A stretch of DNA of 64,000 bases from Apiospora phragmitis. Lineage: Eukaryota; Ascomycota; Sordariomycetes; Amphisphaeriales; Apiosporaceae. The DNA is taken from NCBI GenBank assembly GCA_038363925.1, contig JAQQWL010000013.1, positions 2,542,001 through 2,606,000 of the forward strand, read 5' to 3'. The position numbers and the translations under genes were made by a program. The notes beneath the pieces are model-generated. The model ran no database searches. It saw only the letters and a program-made list of their open reading frames with translations, and had not been told where the DNA came from. Shown here in pieces: positions 46,430 to 57,440 of this stretch (its first letter is position 1; each line of letters begins with the position of its first letter).

Positions 46430-49400
46430 ATGGCGAATAATAACAATGCAAACCGGAACTACGATTATCCCTTGTCCCCATGGGCCCAGCGTTTCGGGCA
46501 ATCCCCTGAGCGCGTCTGGTCCGGCGTAAACGGTCAAGATCATTCTGGCCTGGCACCTATGTTCCGGGGTTGGACCCCCGTTACTACGCCGAAGACCCTG
46601 CCGGCAGCGGCCAACAACCCTACCCGGTGCCGTCACTGGAAGAGCTTGATCTGCTGTTCCTGAGCGAGGCAGAACAGGATCTTCAGCTGAGCGGCTTCAG
46701 GACCTGGGAGTTGGCGGTACTGAATGAGACTCTCTACGGGGACTTCGCTGGCGGCCACAGAAGGCTAGGCGATGCTCAGGACGAAGAACGGAGTGCCAGG
46801 GCTTTCGACCAAGGCAGACTCATTATCGACGAGGACAAATGGCTGCCTTGGCTCCGGAGGGATAATTGGTGGCAATCCAAGATTGTCGATGACCGGCGGA
46901 CGCTTCCAGGACGTAAATTCTGGTCCGTGGACGATGACTGTGGAGGACCTCCGGAAAAAGAGTAACATACATGGGCAATCAGTTCATCCTTTCGACCTTT
47001 CTAGATGATCGATGGTCAATAGAAACCGGTCACAATATATTGGGCAGGTGGTACCACACTCCTCCGAAAGAAACTCCAAGAGGAAAAAAATTCGCTCTGG
47101 AAGAACGTAAAGGAGAGCTTAGCCTCGCGGTATTCCACATGAGAGCCCTTGTCGAGGGAGATTTGACCCTAGCTGAGAGATGCTTGCTCCAGGCCTCCAT
47201 AGCCAAAACAGTAAGATTGCCAATATCCCGGAACCTAAGAAGTAATTGGAGAACTCTCTACTAATAATCCCACACAGTTTTGCCACGAAAGCATGGTATG
47301 AACCCTGTATGAAGCCTCGTCCCTCACGCATAGTTTCTGACTTCTGTATAGCATGCTTTGTTTGGTGTTTATAGGGAAGACGGCGTGTTGGAGGCCGAGC
47401 CAGTAGGTATTGGATTTGTAACCCAATAGACTTCCACCCTCTGGCTGACAAAGATCTCAAGTACATTAATGACGAAAATTCTAGAGAGATTGGGCGTGCT
47501 TTTGAGAACATGGTTTTTGGCGGTGTAAGTACCCAACACTTTATATTGTCTCGCTAGTAACAAATGCAGATTCATCCCGCGAGAGCCCGTGTTGGAAAAG
47601 GACGGGTTAAAAACAACAAACTACTAACTCAAAACGAAATGTAGCAATCTTTTAACAAACCCAAGGGTCGTGCTTATAGAACGGCAGAGTCGTGGTCCAC
47701 CGGCACAATAATGGCCTGGATGACAATGCCTTGGCCATCCCGTCGCACGCTAGTTCAATACGGTGGTCAAGGCCAAGCAAAGAACATGTCTTATGATGAA
47801 GACGTAGAAGTAGTTCCTCTGCTTTGGGTGTCAGCACTGCTTACAGAAAAGTTCTGGACCACCGAGGTCGCCAAGCACGGGTGCAAGGCTTTGATCATGC
47901 CCAGATTCGTCAAAGTAGCGCGCCACTTCTCGAAGACCGGTGCGAGTACCAAGTCCATCACCGCGGCAAAGGCGCTTCTTGAAGTAGACACGCCCCTCGA
48001 TTCACTAAAAGAGAGGCTGAGGACCACGGCGCTCGATTTTAACAGGAGGGTCCACAGCTGGGTAGGAAGACGCCCGTGGTACCAAGAAGAAAAGTTCAAG
48101 TGGTTCATCTCCCCGTGGAAGACGGAGACGTGGCGACCAGCCATCAAGCAGTTCAAGATCGCCCATGCGCTTAAATACCAGGTCGAGTGCTAAAATGCTT
48201 GCCAAGAAGTGATGGGGTTATACAGAAAACGTGCACCCTGGATATGGGTGTATCGGGCCATCGGATTACTCATGAATGCCTCCATGCCCATTCGCAGATC
48301 CGAAACGTTGGGACCAGCTCCAAGACATTATATCGTAGAAGAGTTGTTCAGGAGCCAAGCCGCAGCTCGGAATCCCGCGAGGCACGCACCTGTGGTCTCA
48401 AACAAGAGAGTCTATCAATTCGGCGACACACAACTTACCATCCCGGCAGCCAGTATACGGACCCCCTTGACAAAGACAGAGTGCACCCCATCGGGTTCCA
48501 ATCGGACTGGCTGAACTGGTTCGAGAAGTGGTGCGACGTCCACGAGCGACTGGAGCCCCTGCCCCGCGGCTGGCACGCCGCCCTGGCCGAGGCGCACCGC
48601 CAGCTGGCGCAGGCCCGGCGCGACCCGGCCTACGCGCGCTGCGACGCCTGGGCGCCCTTCGACTTCGAGGTCCCGCCCTACGACGACCGGTGGCAGGCTT
48701 GGGATCTCGTCGCCGCGGCGGGGGGCGCCGAGATGCGCCGCGAGCTGCGGAACCGCGACCCGCCGCGCCAGTTCGCCGACCTGCAGCAGAAGCAGGCGGC
48801 GGCGGGGAGCGGGAGCAAGTTCCGGGACGAGCAGGCGCTGCGGGAGCTGCTGGACGTGCAGGCCCGGACGTTCTTGGCGGTCAACGCGCAGGGGGACCCG
48901 TTGCCGTTCCTCACCATCAGCGAGGTCGGGGCGCATCGGGAGGCGGACGACGCGTGGATCTTGGTCCGCGGAACAACGCCGCGCATGATGTTTACGATGT
49001 CACCGGTAAGCCAAGCTGGGTGTTTTTCTTTTTTTTCTTTTTTAACTCTGAGTCCTCTCGGTTCTCTCTCCCTCCTGCGCCCTCCCCTCTTGGCACATAA
49101 TGGGAGCGAAAGGATACTAACCAAAAACGTCATGAACCAGAGGCTTTGGGAGTTCTACGGTGGGATAACGAAAGTTTTCGAGAAGTGGTACGAATGACCA
49201 AATACGGCCTCCAGATGAGCGCAGCAAAGACAGAGGCAGAGATTGCTTGGAATCAGACGTTTATGCGCTCGTATAAGAGCTGGAAGCTGGTCGGAAAGCT
49301 TGCGGTTCCTCGTTTAGAAGCAGCGGTGCGGGAGAATGATGGAACCGACGGACTGCCTTTGTATAAGACGTACGGCAAGGAGGTGTACGATTTGACCAGT

Positions 49401-50849
49401 GAGTCTATTCCATTCCATTGCATTGCCACCCAAATGTCTATCCAGTCTGGGGGGTGTGTGGGAGGAAGAGGGAGGTCTGACTTATGACGACGCCAAACAG
49501 ATTTTGCATGCCCGCCGCATTGGAGACCTATCCTGCTCAGCAACCCTGGCGGTCCCATTGACGAGTCCCTGCCGGGCTTCTACCCCGCGATGGTGTCGGT
49601 CATCTCTAAGTACCGTTGCGGCTACATCATGGACCCGCCCAGCGCGCCGCGGGCGGAGGCCGACCTCACGCCCTTCACCGCGCGTACGCTCCGGTTCCAG
49701 GACAACCCGAACTTGGGCGTCTATTTCGCCCTCGGTCGTTATGTGTACGATATGACCAGTACGTATGAAAAGTCCAAACATGACAACAACATTGGGCACT
49801 AGTACTGGTTACTGGATGAATGACCCCCTTTCCTGTCTCCTGCCTCCACTCCATTCCATCACGGATCTTGTTTTCTTCTTTTCCTCTTTTCCTCTTTTTT
49901 CCTGCTTTCTTGCCCTGATTGGAAAAAGCCCGTGTCTTTGTGGTTCTCAACCGGCTTCTAACGCAGGGTGATTTGCTAATTCCAATCCTCCTTCTCATCA
50001 GATTATCTTGAGAGTGCATCCCGGCGGCCTGGCTTTGCTCAATCAGTAGGCAGTGACCGACGCTTCGGAGCTGTTCGCCCAATGGCACAGCACCGACATT
50101 CTGCTCGAGAGCCCCTATGATTCCATGCGCATCGGCAGGATTGTGAACGAGATCTCGGTTGATCAAATCCAGGCGCACCACGTGGTTTTGGATAAATGGG
50201 TATATGACATTACGGGTAAGCCCCTTTCCGGCTCTTCTTTTCTCTCTCCCTTCTTTCTTTTCTTTCTTGCTATATGAACTTGTCATGGTCGAGATAGGCT
50301 GACAGCCGGGGTGTGACGACGAACAGTACCAGATGAGGGAGACGCATGCGGGCTCTTCCGAGATCCGCAAGAAATCGGCGGCACGGACGCCACCGAGATA
50401 CTGAACGACGAGGGCACTCCGGCCCCGGCCCGGGGAGCCTTGGGCATGCTGAAGGCGAACTACCAGAGCCGCATCGTGTACCGCGTGCGGGAGACCGAAA
50501 TGGCCCAGGTCATGTTCGACGACTTGACTGCGCACAACGACCCCGTGGGCCCCGGCGCTTGGGTTGCTATTGGAGACAATGTCTGGGACGTTACGGGTAA
50601 GCAAAAACCTCTCCTCTATCCAATCCACCCTGGGGGTCTTCATTTCCCGTGGAATGTACATATATATATATATCGCTGGTAGTACTGGTTGCTGACACAT
50701 AGTGTTACGGAAATTATACAGATATGATGTTGCAGCCGGAGTGGTACCCACGTACGATCGACCGCGGACTAGCCGGCAAGGTGTTGCGCCAGGAGGCGCA
50801 GGGGACGAAGCCTGGCTCCAGGAGCTTTACCCGCATCTTCTTGTGGTGA
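46430..50849 (+). pseudogene. Multi-module cytochrome-b5-like protein, decayed
   Basis: Coding-quality sequence runs from ATG 46430 (MANNNNANRNYDYPLSPWAQRF) to TGA 50847-50849 but needs several frame changes (near 46540, 46935, 48430, 48970 and 50016). It also has in-frame stops in otherwise good sequence: TAG at 47641-47643, TAA after YQVEC at 48191-48193, TAG at 50047-50049 in LLNQ*AVTDASELF. Five modules end in a b5-type strand: HDVYDVT (about 49000), KEVYDLT (49395), RYVYDMT (49755), KWVYDIT (50212), DNVWDVT (50593). Each is followed by a phase-1 intron: 49006-49140, 49399-49500, 49759-50001, 50216-50332, 50597-50721. Only module 4 keeps the heme-site HPGG and a distal FAQWHS; module 3 has NPGG. 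Upstream introns near 46963-47005, 47213-47278 and 47525-47571 are plausible. The stops fit TGG-to-TAG and CAA-to-TAA. If the frame breaks were assembly errors the stops would still block it. Function unknown beyond possible heme binding. Confidence 0.65.
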
Positions 50850-51322
50850 GGCTCGACCTGACTGCATTCGGAAGTATGGATATCTCGTAGATTGTTGTAA
50901 AGGGTCGGGTGATAAGCTCTAGTAGACATCCAAGTTTGCTGACTTGACAATGTAGCCTTTTTTCCCAATCGGGGCGGCCTGGCTCAGTTGGGTGTACTGA
51001 TGTAGCGCCGTGGCATAGATACCTGGGCAAGAAGACATAGATTACGCTGTTTGTGAGAAGAGTACAATGTGCGTTTGGGCAGGGTTCCTATACTATACTC
51101 TTGCAAAGGAGGGCAATTTATGGTTTCATGTATTTGGATAAATAAATAACACGTTACTTCAAGCTTTGCTTTTCCGAGGACAAATACAAGCGTCTTACTG
51201 CGTCTAAACTTGAATGGATCTACACTCTCTCTGTCTCTCTCCCCGCCTCCCTCCTGCCCCCCACCCCCCTGAATTATTAAGTCCACCGCATCATACTCAC
51301 TCACTCACTCAACCAACCCTCC
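50850..51322. other. Intergenic region
   Basis: About 470 bases between convergent genes. A tRNA-like start near 50975 does not fold further. CT-rich near 51215-51270. No gene supported. Confidence 0.5.
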
Positions 51323-51769
51323 TCATCCGCTCCACGTCAGAACCCTCCACCGCCACCCCTGCTGCAGCACCGCGAGGTCCTTCTCGTCCAGCTGCTGCTG
51401 CAGCGCCTCCTGACCGCCACCCCCGCCCCGCTCGACCTTGGCCGCGAGCCGCTTCAGCCGCTTCGAGACCGTCTTGGCCACGCGCAGCGACACCTCGTTC
51501 TCGAACACGTACAGCACCGACAGCACGAAGAAGGCGACGGCCGCGAAGCCGCCGAGGAACCAGCCGCTGCCGCGCATGGACGCGCGGATCCGCTTGATCA
51601 GGGAGCGGGACTTGGCGAAGGCGTACTCGGTGGCGTTCATGAGGGCGTTGCTGTTGGTGTTGCTGCTGCTGTTGCTGCCTTCGGTTTGCGCCGTTGCTGT
51701 CTTGTTGTTGCTATCTTCCCCTTTCTTGTTGCTGTCCTGACGCCGGAAGATGCGTCGGACGAGGGGCAT
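51323..51769 (-). CDS. Hypothetical single-pass membrane protein
   Basis: 148 residues from ATG 51769. A basic start (MPLVRRIFRR) and a Ser/Asn/Thr-rich segment (to about residue 45) precede a basic helix (KSRSLIKRIRASMRG). One clear transmembrane segment follows at about 70-89 (WFLGGFAAVAFFVLSVLYVF), then an amphipathic basic region (KTVSKRLKRLAAKVERGG) and a Gln-rich helix. The arrangement suits a tail-facing-cytosol or mitochondrial membrane protein; no family is recognised. The open frame and GC-rich codons support a real gene. Confidence 0.6.
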   Translation of the reverse strand: MPLVRRIFRRQDSNKKGEDSNNKTATAQTEGSNSSSNTNSNALMNATEYAFAKSRSLIKRIRASMRGSGWFLGGFAAVAFFVLSVLYVFENEVSLRVAKTVSKRLKRLAAKVERGGGGGQEALQQQLDEKDLAVLQQGWRWRVLTWSG

Positions 51770-51950
51770 GATGGAGGCCCTTATTGTTTTGCTTGTGTTA
51801 ATCGAGTAATTACGCTAAATTCCTCCCCGTATGGAGCACTTTATATCTCGTGATATATTCACTTCCCATCCCCACAAACATCCCAAGCGATATTTAATAA
51901 TCCTTGAAAACCAAAAGGACAAAAAGAGAGGAGAGATGGATCATAATTAC

Positions 51951-52457
51951 TCACAGGACCCCGCCCAAAACCCACTTCCGCCACCGATGCGCCTCGGCCT
52001 CCTTGATAACCACGGCCAAGCGGCGCCGCAGCGTCTGCAGTTCGTCCAGCACCAGCCCCTGTTGCGTCCGGGCCCGGGCCATGGCGTCCATAGCCATGGG
52101 TTCGCTGACACTGTAGCTGCTGCCGCTGCCGTACGGGATCCGGCGGAGCTGGGTCATGTACTCGCGCGCGGCGAACTCGCACGTGGTCCGCGCGGACTTG
52201 ATGCTCCGGTCGCCGCTGCTGCTGGTGCTGACCCGCGCCGGCGGCGGCGGCAGCTGGTGCTGCTGAACATTGTCAGAGTAATAATTACCCCCAGCCGGAG
52301 CGGGAGCTGATGATGATGGGTACCCGGTGGCCGCGACGGCGCCTGAGGCGCTTGGGTATAGCGCAGGGGCTGGGCCAATGTTGGCGAGGGGCGTCGGGCC
52401 TGGACGCGATGGCTGCTGTGGGGGATAGGAGGGGGTGGAGGTGGGTTGGTACTCCAT
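51951..52457 (-). CDS. Hypothetical protein with Pro-rich N-terminus and helical C-terminus
   Basis: 168 residues from the ATG at 52457 (MEYQPTSTPSYPPQQP). Residues 1-85 are Pro/Ser/Ala-rich and probably disordered. About 95-165 are predicted helical with ARTTCEFAAREYMTQLRRIP and a long heptad-like helix QGLVLDELQTLRRRLAVVIKEAEAHRW. The final codons overlap a strong splice donor (CCT|GTGAGT at about 51953), so the gene may continue in a short further exon instead of stopping at 51951. The minus-strand neighbour 182 bases downstream is in the same orientation. No family recognised. Confidence 0.6.
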   Translation of the reverse strand: MEYQPTSTPSYPPQQPSRPGPTPLANIGPAPALYPSASGAVAATGYPSSSAPAPAGGNYYSDNVQQHQLPPPPARVSTSSSGDRSIKSARTTCEFAAREYMTQLRRIPYGSGSSYSVSEPMAMDAMARARTQQGLVLDELQTLRRRLAVVIKEAEAHRWRKWVLGGVL

Positions 52458-53164
52458 TGTTTGTGGGTGAATGACGGAGGAGGAGTTTGGGGATTCGGGC
52501 CGGGCCGCTATCTGAGGGGGGGGAGGGGAACTAACTCCACGGACAAAGATGTAATCAAGAGAGACAGAGATAGAGAGGTGCAATCTGAGAGATAGACGGC
52601 CTGAGACGATGTAGGAGAAAAACGGCGTTTGCTCTTCGGCGTTAGTCGAAAAGCAAAAAAGTGAGACAGGCAGCGAAAAACGGACGTGGTGGTACAGATT
52701 GATGAAAAAGTGAGGCGAAAAGAAGAAGAAGCAAGCAGGTCGCATGTTATTCTGCGCGACGCAAGGAAAGCGGCAAACTTGTTGGAGTGAATGCACCCAT
52801 TGGTTGGTCGGTCCATCGCTTGTTGTTGGGCTGTACGTGGATGGCTGGCGTGATACAAGGGGGTGTGTCCGTCACTGCTTATGATGCGGGGAAAGCCGAA
52901 AGGAGTAAATCGCTTCTTGGATTCCATCATCACTTCACTGTTGCCATCTTTCTCGTCGATTGGGTTGGGTTGTACATCTCCAAGTTAAATGATATTGTGC
53001 AAACAAAAGAGCACTGTCTATTGTCCCAGGTTATGTGATACTCTCGATGATCGCTAATTAGGAGAATCTCAACTCGGCCACAACACGCGACCACGAAAAG
53101 CAATATTGTTACCGTATCCGCAGCTGACTCAACTCCTCAGCCGAACCAATCATCACCATCTCAA

Positions 53165-54273
53165 TCAAAACAAGCTCATATCCCGCAAAATGCGCACAAA
53201 CGCCGACCGGCTCGACGTCTTGGGCGCCGTCGCCGTCCTCCCCCACAGACTCTGCGCGACCATGGACCGAGCAAACAGCGGCAGCGCGCGCCAGACGGCG
53301 CGGACCGTCTGGAGGTGTCGCGGCGTGCTGGGCTGAAAGACCTGGGAGTAGGCATTCAGCAAGTCCACGAGCACGCGCGGCTGGTTGAAGGCCGCGTCGT
53401 ACCCTTCCATGAGAAAGAGCGCGAACTCGTCGATCTGGTTCAGCAGCGCGTCGCTGCAGCCGAGCCCCCATTCTTTGTCGAGCACCGCGCACAGCCCCAC
53501 GAACAGCCGGCTCGCCGCGTAGTAGCCCGCGCGCGCGCAGTCGGCCCGGTCCAGCAGGTCCGCGGCCCGGTCGAAGAGGCGCACGGGGATCGCCTGCAGG
53601 CGGTACTGCTCGAGCTGCCGGAACAGGTGGCGCAGGCCGTCCTCGGCGGCGGGCGTGCGGTTCGCGGGCGCAAGGTAGGCGTAGGGGTACAGACGCCGCC
53701 CGAAGGGCTCTTGGCGCGTCGCGGGCAGGTGGAAGAGGATGTCGGCGCGGTTGCAGTGGAAGACGAGGCTGTTCGGGAGCGCGACTTCGATGGGGCGGTC
53801 TTGCCAGCGCGCGGGTCGGGCGGGGGCTGGGGCTGGGGCGGGTGCGGGTACGGCGGCGGCGGCGGGAGGGGGTAGTAACCTCCGCCATATTGCTGATAAT
53901 AGGGGTATGCGGGCGGCGGCTGCTGTGCTGGTGGTCCCATTGCTGGCGGCGGGTTGGCGTAATAGTTCTGCCCCCCTTGGCCGGGATAGTTCTGGCCAAA
54001 GGGGGCCTGGCCTGCATTGGGGTTGACGCCAGGGTGAGCACTCAAAGGAAGTCCCGGGTCCGGGCTGGCGAAACGCACGTGTCGAGCCCCTCCGCCGGGC
54101 GTGTGCAGACTGGGTTGCGCGGTTGGCTGATGGCCTGTTGCCCCCGCAGCGCTTGCGGGGTGACTGGAGTGATGACTGCTCTGAGGATGTGCTTGAGGGT
54201 GCAGAATCAGCTGGCCATTTTGGGAATGCGAACTGCCGCCTCCCGGGTGCTGGGGTTGACTTGCGCGACTCAT
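53165..54273 (-). CDS. Hypothetical protein, disordered PQ-rich N-terminus and conserved helical domain
   Basis: From ATG 54273 (MSRASQPQHPGGG) about 150 residues of His/Gln/Pro/Gly/Tyr-rich low complexity run to PPQPQPPPDP. The helical domain starting PIEVALPNSLVFHCNRADI lies in a different frame, so a one-base gap (or two extra bases) is needed near 53815-53825, in a run of C. The domain continues YAYLAPANRTPAAEDGLRHLFRQLEQY, ADLLDRADCARAGYYAASRLFVGL, and WGLGCSDALLNQIDEFALFLMEG, to the stop at 53165. The break is inside a homopolymer-rich tract, so an assembly indel is likely and the gene is probably intact. No characterised family recognised. Confidence 0.65.
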
Positions 54274-55070
54274 GGTTGCTGTCTGGGCCCAGGACGTTCT
54301 ACACACGGTGTTGAAGCTGTGAGCGAAAGGGGGAGAGCAGTTCCCACAGAGCGCAATTTTTCTTTTGGAAAGCACAGGATTACGGGATACATATATTACT
54401 GTCTGCGTGACTGGTCCTGATTCACCACCGTCGTGTTTCAAGAGGCAGGGCTTCCAGGTAAGTTTGCCCCCTGCTCCCGCCTTGCTGTGTTACGGGTGAC
54501 AGTACCAGTTGCCATGTTGACAAACATTGGTGCGTATCGGACGGAAGACACGTGAGATGTGTGGGTAATCAGGAGTCAAGATTGATCCTGTCTAATCGAG
54601 TGACAGCATCAAGAAACGTTTGCGCCATTCATCGTGGGCAAAGACTTTCGATGTTAATAAGGGATGAAGTATTATTCGACTTGTAATGTGTATCATATCT
54701 CGATCAAGTGTTCGTCCGGGCAAGCTGTCGCGTGCTGCTGATATCTACCCCTGGCGTTGGCAGCATGCATAACATTGGGTTCGTAGGTCTGGTTCGTCTG
54801 GAGTCTTGTCATTGGCACTTCCTTGGGAAGATGGCTGGCCATGCATGTAAGACGTCAGGGATCTCTCCAACCAATAGAAATATTACCTTAGTACCACCCT
54901 CCTTGAAAATATGACGCTCTCAGTGGCCCAACATCTTGGGGGGCTGGGGTGCGTGCCTACGGGAATTGTTATTATCCCTAAGCCTGTTTCCCCTCACCAT
55001 GTCATCATTTGCCCCGAAATAATGTCCTTCACCCCAATCTTACCCGGAGTTCGGCGTGCATATCCACATC
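54274..55070. other. Intergenic region between divergent genes
   Basis: About 800 bases between the minus-strand PQ-rich gene and the plus-strand HET gene. Short frames only; no motif recognised. Confidence 0.5.
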
Positions 55071-56942
55071 ATGAGGCTCCTGAATACCCACACCCTAAGC
55101 CTGGAGAGTTTTGCCAATGAATATCTCACTCCTCCTTACGCTATCTTGTCCCATACGTGGGGTAATGATGAGATCCTGTTTAGCCATGTTCACACTCAAG
55201 GGTCCGAAGATCCGGAGTGGAAGAGCAGCGGTTCAGCGACAAAGGTCCTAAGGAGCGCCGACCAAGCACGTCGAGACGGGCTAGGATATGTATGGATCGA
55301 TACAATCTGCATTGATAAGAGCAGCAGTGCCGAACTGTCCGAAGCAATCAACTCCATGTTCGACTGGTATGCAAGAGCAAGAATCTGCTATGCCTATCTT
55401 GTGGATGTCCAAGAACTCGAGGATCTGGCACGCTGCAGGTGGCTGCTTAGAGGTTGGACCCTACAGGAACTCATTGCTCCCGGACACGTCGTCTTTTATA
55501 ACCAGCATTGGGATCAACTAGGGGCCCGAGCATCGTTGGCAGACATGCTCGCATCCCTCACGAAGATCGATCGAGAGCTTCTTCGGAGGGAATGCTTTTG
55601 GGACGTAAACGTCGTGTTAACATGGATCAGCACTGCCACGAAAATGTCCTGGGCAGCCAATCGACAGACTACGAGGAACGAGGACAGTGCGTAATGCTTA
55701 ATGGGACTCTTCAATGTCAATATGCCTCTACTTTACGGAGAAGGACACAAGGCATTTAGTCGTCTACAGGAAGAGATTCTGAAAGACACCACCGACGCCT
55801 TGATACTCGCATATGATTCCGCTCACTTTCACGGCAGCCTTTTGGCACCAGGGCCCGCGCACTTTGAACATGATCTGACAGCACTATGGGAGGCTTCTGG
55901 TCCGTTGCAATTTTCCTATAGGCAAATCACTTTCGAAACATTGGTGTGCCCTCTCGGAAGCTCTCCAGCACGAGGAGATTGCGCCGCTATACTGGACTGC
56001 TACTTTAACCGGGACACTTTCTCCAGAGAGGTTCTCATTCTTTCGCCCTGAGGCAGCTCCAAGAGCGTCTTTACAAAAGCTCATTACGGGAAGCTGTTTC
56101 GCCTTCAAGAACCAAACTTGCTGATAGATATCAAGAGGGGAAATTGCCTAGGTATATGACACTGCACCACGCGTATCTGTGCTGATCCCTTTAGTTTCTA
56201 TTTTCAGGACTGTTTACTACCCACCTATTGATTGGATAACACAGGAACCCTTGACATCTGCAAAGCGCAACGAAAGATGGTCACCATCAAGCCGGACCAA
56301 CCCCGAAGCCTCATACTGCCCCTGAAAATATCCATGGCAGACCAACAGTACCTCCCCATACAGTATCATATAGCGAATTCGTCGCCCCCAATGTTCAACC
56401 ATGTCATGGTCCAATCGCCCAGCCCAGCAGCCGAGTTCGAATTGGGAAGCAGAGTGGCCAAGGGCATCATTGCACTTTCTTCTGATCCAGCGAGGAAGTC
56501 CCCGTGCCCTCTTTCGAAGACGTCACTATGCATCACTTGGGGTATACGTGATGATACTGAGCCTTGGTGTAGGCTATGGATACCCAGCTGGATATGCAAA
56601 GCAGCTGGCATAGACATGCGAAAGTCCGTGGATAGCTATATTGACGACTTGCTTGAATCGACAATGTACGCCAACTACTTGATTCCGCAACTTCATCCTA
56701 CCCATACCGCGACCATGACAGAACTCGGTTCGAATATACACGATGAGGCCGATACAACCACATTCGGCGCAGAAGGCCAATTCCCTGAGCATTCCGTCAC
56801 TGTCAAAATCGTAAAGGCACCTTTTTTGGACCGACCAAAACTACAACTTTCCATCGAAATCGAAGTAATCGGACAAGAATCCCAGAGGACTTCATTATGG
56901 CGAAGCATCCAAGAAACTATGACGGTGGGGAGTCGCGATTAA
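55071..56942 (+). pseudogene. HET-domain (heterokaryon incompatibility) gene, disrupted
   Basis: ATG 55071 opens with MRLLNTHTLSLESF and the diagnostic YAILSHTWG, then GLGYVWIDTICIDK, INSMFDWYARARICYAYL, RWLLRGWTLQELIAP and MSWAANRQTTRNED: a nearly complete HET domain. Where the family has A-Y-C-L-M-G, the Tyr codon is TAA (55692-55694), and the same frame then continues CLMGLFNVNMPLLYGEGHKAF. A second in-frame stop, TGA at 56049-56051 in LSP*GSSKS, fits CGA to TGA. After a probable intron (GTATAT at about 56151) the last open part reads to 56942 (LSIEIEVIGQESQ...), but the junction is unclear. HET proteins trigger cell death when unlike strains fuse; broken alleles are common in fungi. Confidence 0.78.
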
Positions 56943-57440
56943 TGACAAACTCTTTATTCTTTGATTGGGACAAGTAGTTATCGATGCGGTTCGTGCGAGC
57001 CCAGCCTCCTTCGTTACCCCTGATGACAGCCCCTGATGATAGCCCGTCTTGTTCCAGAGTGTCTACCCGGGGGGTGGGGGGGGGGTTCATTACGATGATG
57101 ACTACTGGTCTTATGTATTTGCATTCATTCATGTCAAGCATGGTGTTCACACATGATACTTTCAGCTAGAGGTCTATTTCTCGATAGCTGTCTAGGGGAG
57201 CTATGATTATATGAGTTTAAACAAACGACGGGTATCGCCCCCAATGCGCTGCAGCAAGAAACAAAAACAAACTCCTCCCGCCATTATACTAGCATCGCTT
57301 CGTTCTCTTCTCCCATTCCAATTCAAGTCATTATGGTTCGTATTTCTCCCCATTCTGGTAACGGGCTCATATCTTCCACTTCATAAAGCGTCGTACGCGG
57401 CCGTGACTTAGAATTTCTCATGATAATAATAAACCCAGCC
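56943..57440. other. Intergenic region between convergent genes
   Basis: About 500 bases with a G-run near 57069-57086; no gene supported. Confidence 0.5.

Noticed and set aside
50975..51010. tRNA-like start (GGCTCAGTTGGGTG)
   Set aside because: No anticodon stem, T arm or acceptor partner could be found downstream.
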